Source: Pseudomonadota bacterium (lineage in GTDB: Bacteria; Pseudomonadota; Gammaproteobacteria; Burkholderiales; Burkholderiaceae_C). From it: a stretch of 64,000 bases of DNA. The stretch lies in contig JAJZEC010000011.1 in NCBI GenBank assembly GCA_021805825.1, positions 1-64,000 of the forward strand, written 5' to 3'. Of this stretch, positions 56,155 to 64,000 are shown piece by piece. The notes beneath the pieces were generated by a model, which saw nothing but the letters and a program-made list of their open reading frames with translations, made no database searches and was not told the DNA's origin. A program made the position numbers and the translations under genes. How positions within the stretch are numbered: the stretch's first letter is position 1; every line of letters begins with the position of its first letter.

Positions 56155-57599
56155 GTGCACAGGCGCAGGCGGCCGGGCTGTCGCAGCAGTCGACGGCCTC
56201 GGGCACCTATCTGTTCGTGCCCATCGTGCTGATGCTGGCGCTGCTCATCGTGGCCGTGCTGCGCACGCCGAACCTGGTGACCAGCTCGGGCATCGGAGGG
56301 GCGATCATCGTGGCCACCCCGCTGGTGCTGGCCACCTATGCCGTGATGGCGCTGGCGATCGCCGGTCGCGGCACCGTGGATCTGTCGATCGGCCCGCTGA
56401 TCGGCTTCATCAACGTGACCCTGGTTCAGCTGTACGGAGCCCACCTCATCGGCTCGCCGTTCAGCTTCTTCCTGTGGGCGGCCTTCGTCGGCGTGAGCTA
56501 CCAGGTGGCGATGGCGCTGATCATCATCTTCATCCGCGTGCAGCCGATCATCGTCTCCCTGAGCGGCTACCTCGCGCTGTCGGGGATCAACCTGGTCATC
56601 ATGGCCCGTCCCGGCGGCACGACGCCGGACTGGATGTCCAACTGGGGGCAGGGAACCTCCGTCTGGTCGCCGGTGCTGGTCGTGCTGGTGCTCAGCACGC
56701 TGGCCTGGCTGCTGTTCACCCTGACCCCGTTCTACGGCCACCTGCGCCTGATGGGATCGGACGAGCGCGCGGCCTATACCAGCGGCGTGCGCATCAACAT
56801 CGTCCGCCTGGGCGCGCACGTGATCGCCGGCCTGTACGCCTCGCTGGCGGCCATCACCTACACCTCGCTGATCGGCTCGGGCGACCCGACACAGGGCACC
56901 ACCTACACCCTGATCGCCATCACCGCGCTGGTGCTCGGGGGCGCCAGCCTGGCTGGCGGGCGCGGCGGCGCCATCGGTTCGCTGCTCGGGGCGCTGAACC
57001 TGTACCTGATCACCGCGGTGCTGGCCACCTTCAACTTCGGCGCGGTGCAAAGCTTCGTCACCGACCTGTCCTACGGCGTGGTGCTCGTGGCTTCGCTGCT
57101 GCTCACGCTGGCGCTGCCCTTCGTGCGCCGGGTGGTCGGCGAGTTGTCGCCGCTGCTGTTCTTCGTCATCTGCTCGCTGATCACGCTCGGGGTGATCCTG
57201 CACGCGACCTTCGACTACGCGCCGGCCGCCACCCCTGCCACCGTGGCCACCAAGGCCACCCCGCGGCTGCAGCCACCGCTGCATCCCGAACAATCGAGCC
57301 CGCGCCTGGCCGCGCGTGAAGAGACCCTGCCCTTCGAAGCCCCGGCCGCGGCGCGCGGCGCGCAGTCCGCCACCGCCTCCGGACTGGCATGGCCGGTCAC
57401 CGCGCTGATCCTGCTGCTGCTGGCCGCCACCCTGGCGCTGCGCATCGCCCCGGTGCAGGCGCGAGCCGCTCCGGGTCTGGCGCCGCTCGTCCACCTGGTC
57501 ATCGCTGCCGTGATCCTGCTCGGCATCTTCACCGTGTCGGGTCATGCGCCGTGGGCCGCCGGGCCTGCGTTGCACGTGCACCGGGAGGCAGGGCGATGA
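56151..57599 (+). CDS. Sugar ABC transporter permease with C-terminal extension
   Basis: BPD_transp_2-like core (AGRGTVDLSIGPLIGFINV, ALVLGGASLAGGRGGAIGSLLGAL); extra C-terminal Pro/Ala linker and two TM segments. Confidence 0.88.
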   Translation: MSAQAQAAGLSQQSTASGTYLFVPIVLMLALLIVAVLRTPNLVTSSGIGGAIIVATPLVLATYAVMALAIAGRGTVDLSIGPLIGFINVTLVQLYGAHLIGSPFSFFLWAAFVGVSYQVAMALIIIFIRVQPIIVSLSGYLALSGINLVIMARPGGTTPDWMSNWGQGTSVWSPVLVVLVLSTLAWLLFTLTPFYGHLRLMGSDERAAYTSGVRINIVRLGAHVIAGLYASLAAITYTSLIGSGDPTQGTTYTLIAITALVLGGASLAGGRGGAIGSLLGALNLYLITAVLATFNFGAVQSFVTDLSYGVVLVASLLLTLALPFVRRVVGELSPLLFFVICSLITLGVILHATFDYAPAATPATVATKATPRLQPPLHPEQSSPRLAAREETLPFEAPAAARGAQSATASGLAWPVTALILLLLAATLALRIAPVQARAAPGLAPLVHLVIAAVILLGIFTVSGHAPWAAGPALHVHREAGR

Positions 57600-59059
57600 G
57601 CGCTGCGCAGCCCGATCCGGGCGCCCAGCCGGGCGCAGCCCAGACCTCCGCGCCCGCCGCGCAGGATGCTGCCGCGACGCGTACGCCCGGCACCCTGCTG
57701 AAGTGGCTGGGCCTGCCGATCGCCCTGCTCATCGCGGCGGTCGGCTTCGGCCTCGGCCTGGGCCAGGGCCTTCCGGTGCAGGAGGTCATCTTCTACACCG
57801 TGGCCACGTTCGCGCTGGTGACCTGGGTGTGGCGCTACTACACCCAGCATGGCGGCGCGGCCCGACCGGGCAGCGGTGCGGCCACCGAGGCCGCCGCCGC
57901 CCAGCGCGCCAGGCCCAGGCCTGTGCGGGCCTTCCTGCTGCGCTGGCGCGCGGTGCTGATCGGCATCCTGCTGGTGCTCGCGGTGTTCGGCATCGCCTCG
58001 GTCAGCGTGAGCGGCTTCTTCAACGCCCTGAACATCATTTCCGCGCTCGTTCTCATCGCGCTGCTGATCTTCTCGGCGTTGATGGGGCGCTTCGTGCAGG
58101 CCAACAAGAGCGCCTTCATCGGCCTGGTCGTGCTGGTCGGACTATTCGTCATCGGCTCGCTGGAAATCGACGGATTCATCTCCCCCGGCAACCTGCGCTC
58201 GATGCTGCTGTTCGCATCCTTCCTCGGTCTGGCCTCGGTCGGCCAGACCCTGGTGGCGCTGCTCGGCGGCCTCGACCTGTCGATCCCCTTCGTCATCGGC
58301 GCCGCCAATGTCGGCCTGCTCTACCTGATCAGCCTGGGCATGCCGTCCTGGCTGGCGGTGATCGTGGTGCTGGTGATCGGCGCGCTGATCGGCCTGGTCA
58401 ACGGATTCCTCAGCTTCCGCCTGCAGGGCCAGGCTCTGATCCTGTCGCTGGGCGTCGGATTCGCGGTGTCCGGCAGCACGCAGATCGTGACCAGCCTGGG
58501 TTCGAGCTTCGCCGGCAACGTGTTCGGCCAGGTGCCGCACTGGCTGAGCAACCTGGCGGCGATGAACGGCAGCACCTTCGGGCTGCCGATTCCGCCGGTG
58601 ATCCTGGTGTGGATCGCGGTGGCCATCGGGCTCATCCTCGGCATGCGCCATACGGCCTACGGCCGCTACGTCTACGCCCTCGGCGGCAACCGCACCTCGG
58701 CCAGCCGGCTGATGATTTCCGAACGGCGCTACTGGATCGCGGCCTACGCCGTCAGCGGCGTGTCCTCGGCGCTGACCGGCGCGCTGCTGCTGGGCTGGAG
58801 CGGCGGTGGCTTCATCGGCGTCGGTCAGCCCTACCTGTTCACCACGCTGGCCGCGGTGGTCATCGGGGGCACCTCGCTGCTCGGTGGCGCCGGAGGCTAC
58901 GGCTTCACGGTCATCGGCGTGCTGGTGCTGCAGGTGCTGACCTCCTTCCTGGTGGGCATCGGGCTGACCTTCCAGTGGCAGCAGTTCATCTTCGGCCTGC
59001 TCATCCTGCCGATGGTCGCGCTGTATGCGCGCTCGCCGCATATCCGTACCCAGGTCTGA
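57596..59059 (+). CDS. Sugar ABC transporter permease with N-terminal extension
   Basis: LVALLGGLDLSIPFVIGAANVG, VVIGGTSLLGGAGGYGFTVIGVLVLQVL; extra N-terminal hydrophobic segments; ATGA overlap with previous gene. Confidence 0.9.
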   Translation: MSAAQPDPGAQPGAAQTSAPAAQDAAATRTPGTLLKWLGLPIALLIAAVGFGLGLGQGLPVQEVIFYTVATFALVTWVWRYYTQHGGAARPGSGAATEAAAAQRARPRPVRAFLLRWRAVLIGILLVLAVFGIASVSVSGFFNALNIISALVLIALLIFSALMGRFVQANKSAFIGLVVLVGLFVIGSLEIDGFISPGNLRSMLLFASFLGLASVGQTLVALLGGLDLSIPFVIGAANVGLLYLISLGMPSWLAVIVVLVIGALIGLVNGFLSFRLQGQALILSLGVGFAVSGSTQIVTSLGSSFAGNVFGQVPHWLSNLAAMNGSTFGLPIPPVILVWIAVAIGLILGMRHTAYGRYVYALGGNRTSASRLMISERRYWIAAYAVSGVSSALTGALLLGWSGGGFIGVGQPYLFTTLAAVVIGGTSLLGGAGGYGFTVIGVLVLQVLTSFLVGIGLTFQWQQFIFGLLILPMVALYARSPHIRTQV

Positions 59060-59161
59060 GACCCGGGCGCATCACGTCATCATGGGGAGCCAAATGCAAG
59101 TCCAAGCAAGCGCTGGCCGCCGCATCGAGCGCGGCGCGGCAAACCTTCCGCGGGGCCGGCG

Positions 59162-59866
59162 ATGAGCGCGGCCGGAGTGTTGCAGGCCACCGACGTGGTG
59201 GGCGGATCCTTCCTGCTGCTGCTGGCGGCGACCGCCGCCACCGCGGTGCTGCTGCTGCTGGGCACCGGCTGGGCGCAGCACAAATGGAAGCTCCCGGTGG
59301 CCCTGGCCGGGGTGGCGATGCTGGTGGCCGCGCTGCTGTACCTGCAGGCCGACGCGATCTGGCTGTCGGTGCACCAGATGCCGGTGATCTACCGCTACGT
59401 CGGCTGGATGATCATCATGCCGCTGCAAGTCCTGGCCCTGTACTTCTTCATCCAGGTGCAGGCGAACCTGTCCTACGGACTGTTCTGGCGGCTGCTCGTG
59501 GTCTCGCTGGTCATGGTGCTGGCGCGCTACATGGGCGAGGTGGGTTTCTTCTATCCCACGCTGGGCTTCCTGATCGGCCTGGCGGCCTGGCTGTACATAC
59601 TCGGCGAGGTCTTCTTCGGCCGCATGAGCGAGGTCAACGGCCGCAATGGCTCGCATTCGAGCCAGACCGCGTTCTTCTGGCTGCGCCTGATCGTCAGCGT
59701 GGGATGGGCCGTCTATCCGCTGTGCAATTTCATCGGCAGCTTCGCCGGAGGCATCGACGAAGGCAAGCTGACGATCATCTACAACCTGGCCGACCTGGTG
59801 AACCTGGTCGCGTTCGGGCTGATCGTGCTGACCGCCGCGGTGCGGGGTTCGGCATCGGCACGTTGA
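59162..59866 (+). CDS. Proteorhodopsin-like microbial (type 1) opsin lacking the retinal Schiff-base lysine
   Basis: 234 aa, seven hydrophobic segments. RYVGWMIIMPLQ matches helix C RYIDWLLTVPLL; LLVVSLVMVLARYMGEVG matches LLVGSLVMLVFGYMGEAG; GWAVYP matches GWAIYP; IIYNLADLVNLVAFGLI matches LIYNLADFVNKILFGLI with K replaced by L. Confidence 0.92.
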   Translation: MSAAGVLQATDVVGGSFLLLLAATAATAVLLLLGTGWAQHKWKLPVALAGVAMLVAALLYLQADAIWLSVHQMPVIYRYVGWMIIMPLQVLALYFFIQVQANLSYGLFWRLLVVSLVMVLARYMGEVGFFYPTLGFLIGLAAWLYILGEVFFGRMSEVNGRNGSHSSQTAFFWLRLIVSVGWAVYPLCNFIGSFAGGIDEGKLTIIYNLADLVNLVAFGLIVLTAAVRGSASAR

Positions 59867-59941
59867 GTTCCAAGGTGACGGCCATGCGCATCGGCGACGC
59901 CTTGCCCCTGGCTCTGCATTGACCCCGAAAAGGATCGAAGT

Positions 59942-61672
59942 ATGAACGGCTCCGACATCATAGCGATCGTCATCCTGGTCGCGATCGTCATCGCGGTCGC
60001 TGTCTACCTGCTGCACTGGCTGTACCGAAGGTCGTCGAAGGACGTGTCCTTCGTGCGCACCGGACTGGGCGGCGAGAAGGTCGTGATGGGCGGCGGCGCC
60101 TTCGTGCTGCCCATCGTGCACGACGTGACCCCGGTGAGCATGAACACCCTGCGCCTGGAGGTGCGGCGGGCACGCGAGCAGGCCCTGATCACCCGCGACC
60201 GCATGCGCGTCGACGTCACCGTGGAGTTCTTCGTGCGGGTGATGCCCCAGGAGGAATCGGTGGCCGCGGCCGCGCGTACCCTGGGCCAGCGCACGATGAA
60301 CCCGGAAAGCCTGAAGGATCTGGTGCAGGGCCGCTTCGTCGACGCCATGGGCCTGGTCGCCGCCAAGATGACCATGGAGGAGATCCACGAGCATCGCGGG
60401 CGCTACATCAGCCAGGTGCGCGAGCAGGTGGCCGACGCCATGACCCACAATGGCCTCGAGCTCGAGGCGGCCTCGCTGACCGGCCTCGACCAGACGGACA
60501 TGAAGCTGTTCAACCCCTCGAATGCCTTCGACGCCGAGGGCCTGACGCGCCTGACCGAGGAAATCGAGTCGCGCAAGAAGAAGCGCAACGACATCGAGCA
60601 GGACACCGCGGTGGCCATGCGTCGCAAGAATCTGGAGTCCGAGCAGCTGACGCTGAGCATCGCCCGCGACAGCGAGTACTCGCGCCTCGAGCAGGAGCGC
60701 GAGGTCGCGGTGCGGCGGGCGCAGCAGCGCGCCGAAATCGCCCTCGAGAAGGCCGAGCGGGAGCGTGAGACCGAGGAGGCGCAGATCCGCGCCGCCGAGG
60801 AAGTCGAGAAGGCGCGCATCCGCCAGGAGCGGGCGATCGAGGCGGCGCGCATCGAGCGTCAGCTGGAGATCGAGCGCAAGGAACTGCAGCGCCGGCGCGA
60901 CGTGGAAATCGAGGACCAGGAGCGCATGATCGCGGTGGCGCAGAAGGCCAAGGCGCAGGCCGAGGCGCAGGCCATCGCCGAGGGCGCCAACGCGCAGGCG
61001 GTACAGGCGCGGGAGAAGGTGGTGTCGGTGCGCGAGCGCGAGATCGCCGAACGGCGCAAGCTCATCGAGCTGCTGCTGGCCGAGCAGGAGGCCGAGCGCG
61101 AGGCCATCAAGCTGCGTACCATCGCCGCGGCCGAGAAGCAGGCCGCCAGCGAGCGCGCGGCCGCCGAGCGCATCACCGCGGAAGCGGCGCAGGTTCGCTA
61201 TGCCGTCGATGCCGAGGGCCAGCGCGCCCTCAACGAAGCGGAGAACCTGCGCTCCGACGCCAGCCGGCGCAGCGGCCTGTACCGCAAGCTGCTGGAAAAG
61301 CTCCCCGACATCATCCGCGAAAGCGCCAAGCCGATGGAGCGCATCGACTCCATCAAGATCCTGCAGGTGCAGGGCATGCCCGGACTCAGCGGGGGCGCTG
61401 GCGGCGGTGGGGACGGCGCCTCGGGCGAAGCCGCGGGCGGCGGTGCCAACCTGGCCGACCACGCGGTCAATGCCGCGCTGCGCTACCGCGTGCAGGCACC
61501 CTTCGTGGAGGAAATGCTCAACCAGATCGGCATCGCGCCGGGCTCGGTGTCGACCCTGGGCAACCTGATGCACGGCGAGGGCAAGGGACTGGCCGACATC
61601 GTGGCCGCCAAGCAACTGGGCAGCCTGGCGGCGGGCTCCGCACCTGAGGGCGACGCCGAATCGCGTCACTGA
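59942..61672 (+). CDS. SPFH/flotillin-like membrane protein (YqiK-like)
   Basis: N-terminal TM, GGEKVVMGGGAFVLPIVHDVTPVSMNTLRLEV, long E/R/A-rich coiled coil, C-terminal LEKLPDIIRESAKPMERIDSIKILQVQG. Confidence 0.9.
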   Translation: MNGSDIIAIVILVAIVIAVAVYLLHWLYRRSSKDVSFVRTGLGGEKVVMGGGAFVLPIVHDVTPVSMNTLRLEVRRAREQALITRDRMRVDVTVEFFVRVMPQEESVAAAARTLGQRTMNPESLKDLVQGRFVDAMGLVAAKMTMEEIHEHRGRYISQVREQVADAMTHNGLELEAASLTGLDQTDMKLFNPSNAFDAEGLTRLTEEIESRKKKRNDIEQDTAVAMRRKNLESEQLTLSIARDSEYSRLEQEREVAVRRAQQRAEIALEKAERERETEEAQIRAAEEVEKARIRQERAIEAARIERQLEIERKELQRRRDVEIEDQERMIAVAQKAKAQAEAQAIAEGANAQAVQAREKVVSVREREIAERRKLIELLLAEQEAEREAIKLRTIAAAEKQAASERAAAERITAEAAQVRYAVDAEGQRALNEAENLRSDASRRSGLYRKLLEKLPDIIRESAKPMERIDSIKILQVQGMPGLSGGAGGGGDGASGEAAGGGANLADHAVNAALRYRVQAPFVEEMLNQIGIAPGSVSTLGNLMHGEGKGLADIVAAKQLGSLAAGSAPEGDAESRH

Positions 61673-61704
61673 TCGGCCGGCCGCAGCACCAGCAGGAGAA
61701 CCTC

Positions 61705-62136
61705 GTGACCACGCTGCATGCCACGCACAGGCGCCTCGCGGTAGCCAGCAACTGGGCGCTGTGCGGATCCTTCGGGCTGTGCCTCATCCTTTCGGGATTC
61801 GCGCTGGCGCTGCCCCAGGCGATCCTCGGGGGTTTCGCGCTGCTGGTGGCGGCCTTCATCGCCCATCTGGTGATCAACCGACTGTTCCGCCAGTCCTTCA
61901 CCACCGGCGAGGTCGTCACCGGTTTCGTGGCCTTCGGCGTCGGCGTCGCCAGCTTCCTGGCGACGGCCCTCGCCGGATCCGGGGTCGGGCGCACGCAATT
62001 CGATGCCGGGCTGGCTGGATTCGCCTCGCTGGTGCTGTGCTTCCTCGCGTACCTGGTCACCAAGTTCGGCCTCAAGGGGGCGTTCTCGCAGTTCCACGGC
62101 AGCTCCGGCGCGCGGGAGGACACCCTTGCCAGCTAA
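61705..62136 (+). CDS. Small membrane protein (about four TM segments), unknown function
   Basis: 143 aa with hydrophobic segments WALCGSFGLCLILSGFALAL, AILGGFALLVAAFIAHLVI, VVTGFVAFGVGVASFLATAL and AGFASLVLCFLAYLV. Confidence 0.7.
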   Translation: MTTLHATHRRLAVASNWALCGSFGLCLILSGFALALPQAILGGFALLVAAFIAHLVINRLFRQSFTTGEVVTGFVAFGVGVASFLATALAGSGVGRTQFDAGLAGFASLVLCFLAYLVTKFGLKGAFSQFHGSSGAREDTLAS

Positions 62137-64000
62137 GCTTGTTTGGCTCTGCGCCTTCGTCGGCGCCTATGCGGTGTACTGCCTGTACTGGGGCGTGACC
62201 GCCGCGCGCCTGGGGCGCGGCGCCAGCGACTTCCTGCTCGCCGACCGCAGGCTGCCGCCGTGGGTGTTCGTGGTCATGGCCACCGCGATGAGCTTCTCGG
62301 GGTGGTTCTTCCTCGGGCAGCCGGCGCTGGTGTTCCGCGACGGCCTGGCCTTCCAGGAAACCGCGCTCGCCGCGGTGGCGATTCCCCTCGTCGGGGTGCT
62401 GTTCCTCAAGCGCCAGTGGTTGCTCGGCAGGCGCTACGGACACACCTCGGCGGCCGACATGCTGGGCCATTATTTCGGTGGCGAGACCATTCGCCTGGTC
62501 GTGATCCTGATCGGCCTGTGCTTCGCCGTTCCCTTCGTCGGCATGCAGCTGGGCGCCACCGGTTCGCTGCTGCAGCACCTGTCCGACGGCGCCATCGACC
62601 CGACCCTGGCGATGTGGATGCTGGGTTTCGTGCTGTTTCTCTACGTGTGCTTCGGCGGCATGCGCGGCGCCGCCTATGCCGGCGTGCTGCAGGGGCTGCT
62701 GCTGGCGGTCGGCCTGGTGGCCATCGGGGTGTACGCGCTGGAGCAGATCGGCGGCCTGCGGCCGCTGATCGAGGCCCTGGCACGGCTGGGCCATGGTGGC
62801 GCCGGCGCCTGGGGGGCGACTGCCGACGGCGACAGCGCCTACCTGTCGATTCCCGGGGTGGTGCAATTCACCGCGGGCCTGGGACGGGGCAATCCGGTGG
62901 GCGGCATCTGGACGACCTCGATGATCCTCAGCTACGTGCTGGCGCTGATGGGCCTGCAGGCCTCGCCCGCTTACACCGTCTGGGCCCTGGGCTGCGGCAG
63001 CGTCAAGGGCTTCGCGGCGCAGCAGGTGTGGGCGTCGGCGGCGGTCATGGGGCTGATCCTGCTCGTGTTCCCGGCGCTGGCCGGCCTGGGTGCGCAGTTT
63101 CTCGGCGCCGCGCCGGCCGGCAGCGCTCCGGCGCTGGCGCATGCGCTGCCGGTGCTGGGCGCCGGGCACGCGATGCGGCTGGATGCACTCTACCTGGCCG
63201 CGGTGGCGCGCACCGAACCCTGGTTCGCCGCGCTGCTCGCGGTGTGCGCGCTGGCCGCCATCCAGGCCGTCACGGCAGCTTTCGCCAGCGCGAACGCGAC
63301 GGTGTTCGCGCGCGACATCTGCCAGCGCTACTTCGATCCGCAGGCCGACGACCGCAGGATCGTCCTCTACGCGCGAGTGGGTATCGGGCTGACCCTGTTG
63401 TCGGCCCTGTTGCTGGCCACCTATGCCCCGGGGGCGCAAGCCGCCCTCGGCGTGCTGGCGCTGTCGCTGGGGCTGCAGCTGCTGCCGGCGCTGGCCGCGG
63501 TGTGCTGGCTGCCGTGGATCACGCGGCCGGCGGTTCTGCTGGGCCTGTTCTTCGGCATGGCCGCGGTGGTGCTGACCGAGCCCCTGGGCGGCGCCATCAC
63601 CCACTTCGTCGGTTTCGATCTGCCCTGGGGCCGCTGGCCGTGGACCATCGACTCGGCGGGCTGGGGGATTTTCGTCAACGTCCTGGTGTGCCTGGTGATT
63701 TCCTGGATCAGCCACCGCGACGACGAGCGCGCCCATCGCCAGAAGTTCCATGACTTCCTGCGCGGCTTCAGCGCGCCGGGCCAGCGCCGCCTGCGCGCGC
63801 TGGCCTGGGCGATGACCCTGGCCTGGCTGTTCTTCGCCGTCGGCCCGGGGGCGCTGATCGGCAACGATGCCTTCGGCGCGCCCGGCGCCGGAGCGGGTCA
63901 CTGGGTGCTGGGCGTGCCGTCGCTGTGGGCGTGGCAGCTCATCTGGTGGGTGCTGGGGGTGCTGGTGATCTGGTTCCTCGCCTACAAGATGGAACTGTCG
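62126..64000 (+). CDS. Sodium:solute symporter (SSS/SLC5 family), 3' truncated by the window edge
   Basis: TTG start overlapping the previous gene; PAKLVWLCAFVGAYAVYCLYWGVTAARLGRGASDFLLADRRLPPWVFVVMATAMSFSGWFFLG; open to base 64000. Absent from the supplied ORF track because no stop lies in the window. Confidence 0.88.
   Translation, partial: MPAKLVWLCAFVGAYAVYCLYWGVTAARLGRGASDFLLADRRLPPWVFVVMATAMSFSGWFFLGQPALVFRDGLAFQETALAAVAIPLVGVLFLKRQWLLGRRYGHTSAADMLGHYFGGETIRLVVILIGLCFAVPFVGMQLGATGSLLQHLSDGAIDPTLAMWMLGFVLFLYVCFGGMRGAAYAGVLQGLLLAVGLVAIGVYALEQIGGLRPLIEALARLGHGGAGAWGATADGDSAYLSIPGVVQFTAGLGRGNPVGGIWTTSMILSYVLALMGLQASPAYTVWALGCGSVKGFAAQQVWASAAVMGLILLVFPALAGLGAQFLGAAPAGSAPALAHALPVLGAGHAMRLDALYLAAVARTEPWFAALLAVCALAAIQAVTAAFASANATVFARDICQRYFDPQADDRRIVLYARVGIGLTLLSALLLATYAPGAQAALGVLALSLGLQLLPALAAVCWLPWITRPAVLLGLFFGMAAVVLTEPLGGAITHFVGFDLPWGRWPWTIDSAGWGIFVNVLVCLVISWISHRDDERAHRQKFHDFLRGFSAPGQRRLRALAWAMTLAWLFFAVGPGALIGNDAFGAPGAGAGHWVLGVPSLWAWQLIWWVLGVLVIWFLAYKMELS

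Noticed and set aside
59804-59806. Lysine-to-leucine change as a sequencing error
   Set aside because: CTG versus AAG requires two substitutions in an intact frame, and the other pump residues are also replaced.
59162-59866. Calling the opsin a light-driven proton pump (proteorhodopsin)
   Set aside because: The Schiff-base lysine, the proton-acceptor Asp and the proton-donor Glu positions are all substituted, and no retinal biosynthesis gene is visible in the window.

Overview
64 kb of GC-rich chromosome from a proteobacterium. MetX-MetW, HolA-LptE-LeuS and the cbb gene content suggest a betaproteobacterium, but this is inference only. Most of the window is ordinary: amtB (truncated), gshA-gshB, a THUMP methyltransferase, mtnN, glycerophosphodiesterase, CDF transporter, a NitT/TauT-type ABC transporter with a glycosyltransferase, an OmpA-type lipoprotein, a nitrilase-like hydrolase, YhdP, glnE, transaldolase and rsmE. 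These are followed by a Calvin-cycle operon (divergent cbbR; cbbF-P-T-Z-G-K-A-redoxin-cbbY) without RuBisCO, then holA-lptE-leuS, metX-metW, folE, mrcA, a TlpA-like redoxin, an MFS transporter and a Kef-type antiporter. The most unusual part is 53.0-64.0 kb. There a ribose/sugar-type ABC transporter operon (SBP, double ATPase, two enlarged permeases) is followed by a proteorhodopsin-like seven-helix opsin, an SPFH/flotillin-like protein, a small four-helix membrane protein and a sodium:solute symporter that runs off the window. The opsin aligns well with proteorhodopsin but has Leu215 in place of the retinal Schiff-base lysine, Gly81 in place of the counterion/proton acceptor Asp and Ala92 in place of the proton-donor Glu. 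It is therefore predicted not to be a canonical retinal pump. A good sigma70-like promoter with overlapping inverted repeats precedes this cluster. No rRNA, tRNA, CRISPR array, IS element or prophage was recognised.
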